The notes below the pieces were generated by a model, which saw only the letters and a program-made list of their open reading frames with translations, was not told the DNA's origin and did no database searches. This document shows, one piece after another, positions 63,685-64,000 of a DNA stretch of 64,000 bases; the first letter of the stretch is position 1, and the number at the start of each line of letters is the position of its first letter. The DNA comes from Puia dinghuensis (GTDB lineage Bacteria; Bacteroidota; Bacteroidia; Chitinophagales; Chitinophagaceae): positions 62,001 to 126,000 of the forward strand of contig NZ_BMJC01000006.1 of NCBI RefSeq assembly GCF_014642875.1. Reading direction: 5' to 3'. The translations under genes were made by a program, and so were the position numbers.

Positions 63685-64000
63685 CTATTTTTTGTCGGCG
63701 ACAAGATAGACGGCGCTCAACGGAGGAACAGCCAGTCTGATGGTCCCCGTGAGGGCCGCGCTGTTCGCCTTGAGTGAGGCATAGGTTAAGGGTCCGCCCG
63801 TGGCGGAGGAAGGTCCGGTACCATTGACATATACCTGTCCGGAGAAATTTCCATTGTCCGTGCCACCGGTGAGGGTATACCAATAATAGTTACTACCCGC
63901 CGGGAAATGCTGGAAATCGATGGTCACGATATGACTCATGGTTCCGCTGTTGACGATGATCGTCCCTGCCTGGCCCGACGAGAAAGTCGAGGAATAAGTA
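63685..64000 (-). CDS. C-terminal part of a second arabinofuranosidase-like glycosidase (runs off right edge)
   Basis: 105 residues of a frame still open at base 64000; the ATG at 63939 is internal. The sequence TYSSTFSSGQAGTIIVNSGT and HFPAGSNYYWYTLTGGTDNG aligns position by position with SFSSGEIGTAIVNTSG and HFTPGSHFYWYSLTGEGNDE at the C-terminus of the gene at 58506-60263. It ends LPPLSAVYLVADKK against RGAVFLVVEKK. So two paralogous glycosidases flank the FG-GAP gene. Its stop lies 6 bp before the FG-GAP start. Confidence 0.85.
   Translation of the reverse strand, partial: TYSSTFSSGQAGTIIVNSGTMSHIVTIDFQHFPAGSNYYWYTLTGGTDNGNFSGQVYVNGTGPSSATGGPLTYASLKANSAALTGTIRLAVPPLSAVYLVADKK

Overview
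This 64 kb window reads as chromosomal DNA of a free-living, glycan-degrading member of the Bacteroidota, most likely family Chitinophagaceae. The evidence is three SusC/RagA-type TonB-linked receptors (two with an adjacent SusD), a hybrid two-component system (HTCS) fused to an AraC domain, LytS/LytTR two-component pairs, DUF4395, DUF5007 and DUF5695 families, and promoter -7 boxes of the Bacteroidota type TAnnTTTG. Base composition looks moderately GC-rich for the phylum. I saw no tRNA, rRNA, CRISPR array, insertion sequence or phage gene, so this looks like stable, gene-dense accessory-metabolism chromosome.

Layout. 1-2.9 kb: the 5' end of a susC gene running off the left edge, divergent from a GH97 alpha-glucosidase. 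2.9-6.5 kb: an Lrp/AsnC regulator divergent from a cysteine-synthase-like gene and a split DsbD thiol-reduction system. 6.7-10 kb: small hypotheticals, a MarR regulator behind a perfect palindrome, a DUF6268 outer-membrane protein and a YgiD-type dioxygenase. 10.3-13 kb: three short solo AraC-type HTH proteins around a transglutaminase-like membrane protein, closed by strong terminators. 13.2-24.9 kb (minus): a polysaccharide utilization locus (PUL) with susC, susD, a fasciclin lipoprotein, a DUF5007-like lipoprotein and a 1761-residue DUF5695-GH51 fusion, pointing to an arabinose-containing glycan. 25-32.5 kb: a membrane protein, an M61 peptidase, an outer-membrane receptor, a LytS/LytTR pair and a haem-binding protein. 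32.5-44.4 kb (minus): HTCS-susC-susD-GH5-GH35, a second PUL with its own sensor.

44.5-64 kb: a small outer-membrane barrel, a class V aminotransferase overlapping a DUF4395 protein, a second LytS/LytTR pair, a groEL without groES, a RibD-like reductase, two cysteine-rich small proteins divergent from a group II truncated haemoglobin, a GT-C-like membrane protein, another TonB receptor, small proteins, and at the right edge a minus-strand operon in which two paralogous clan-A glycosidases flank a 14-repeat FG-GAP/ASPIC lipoprotein.

The most interesting non-genic signal is a pair of operator-like arrays (27474-27524 and 47138-47189). Each has three copies of a GTTGAC-like core spaced exactly 21 bp apart, next to a LytS/LytTR system, which predicts direct regulatory targets for both response regulators. 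The most interesting unrecognised gene content is the cysteine-rich pair at 51751-52374; the 53-residue member is small enough to be missed by routine gene calling.
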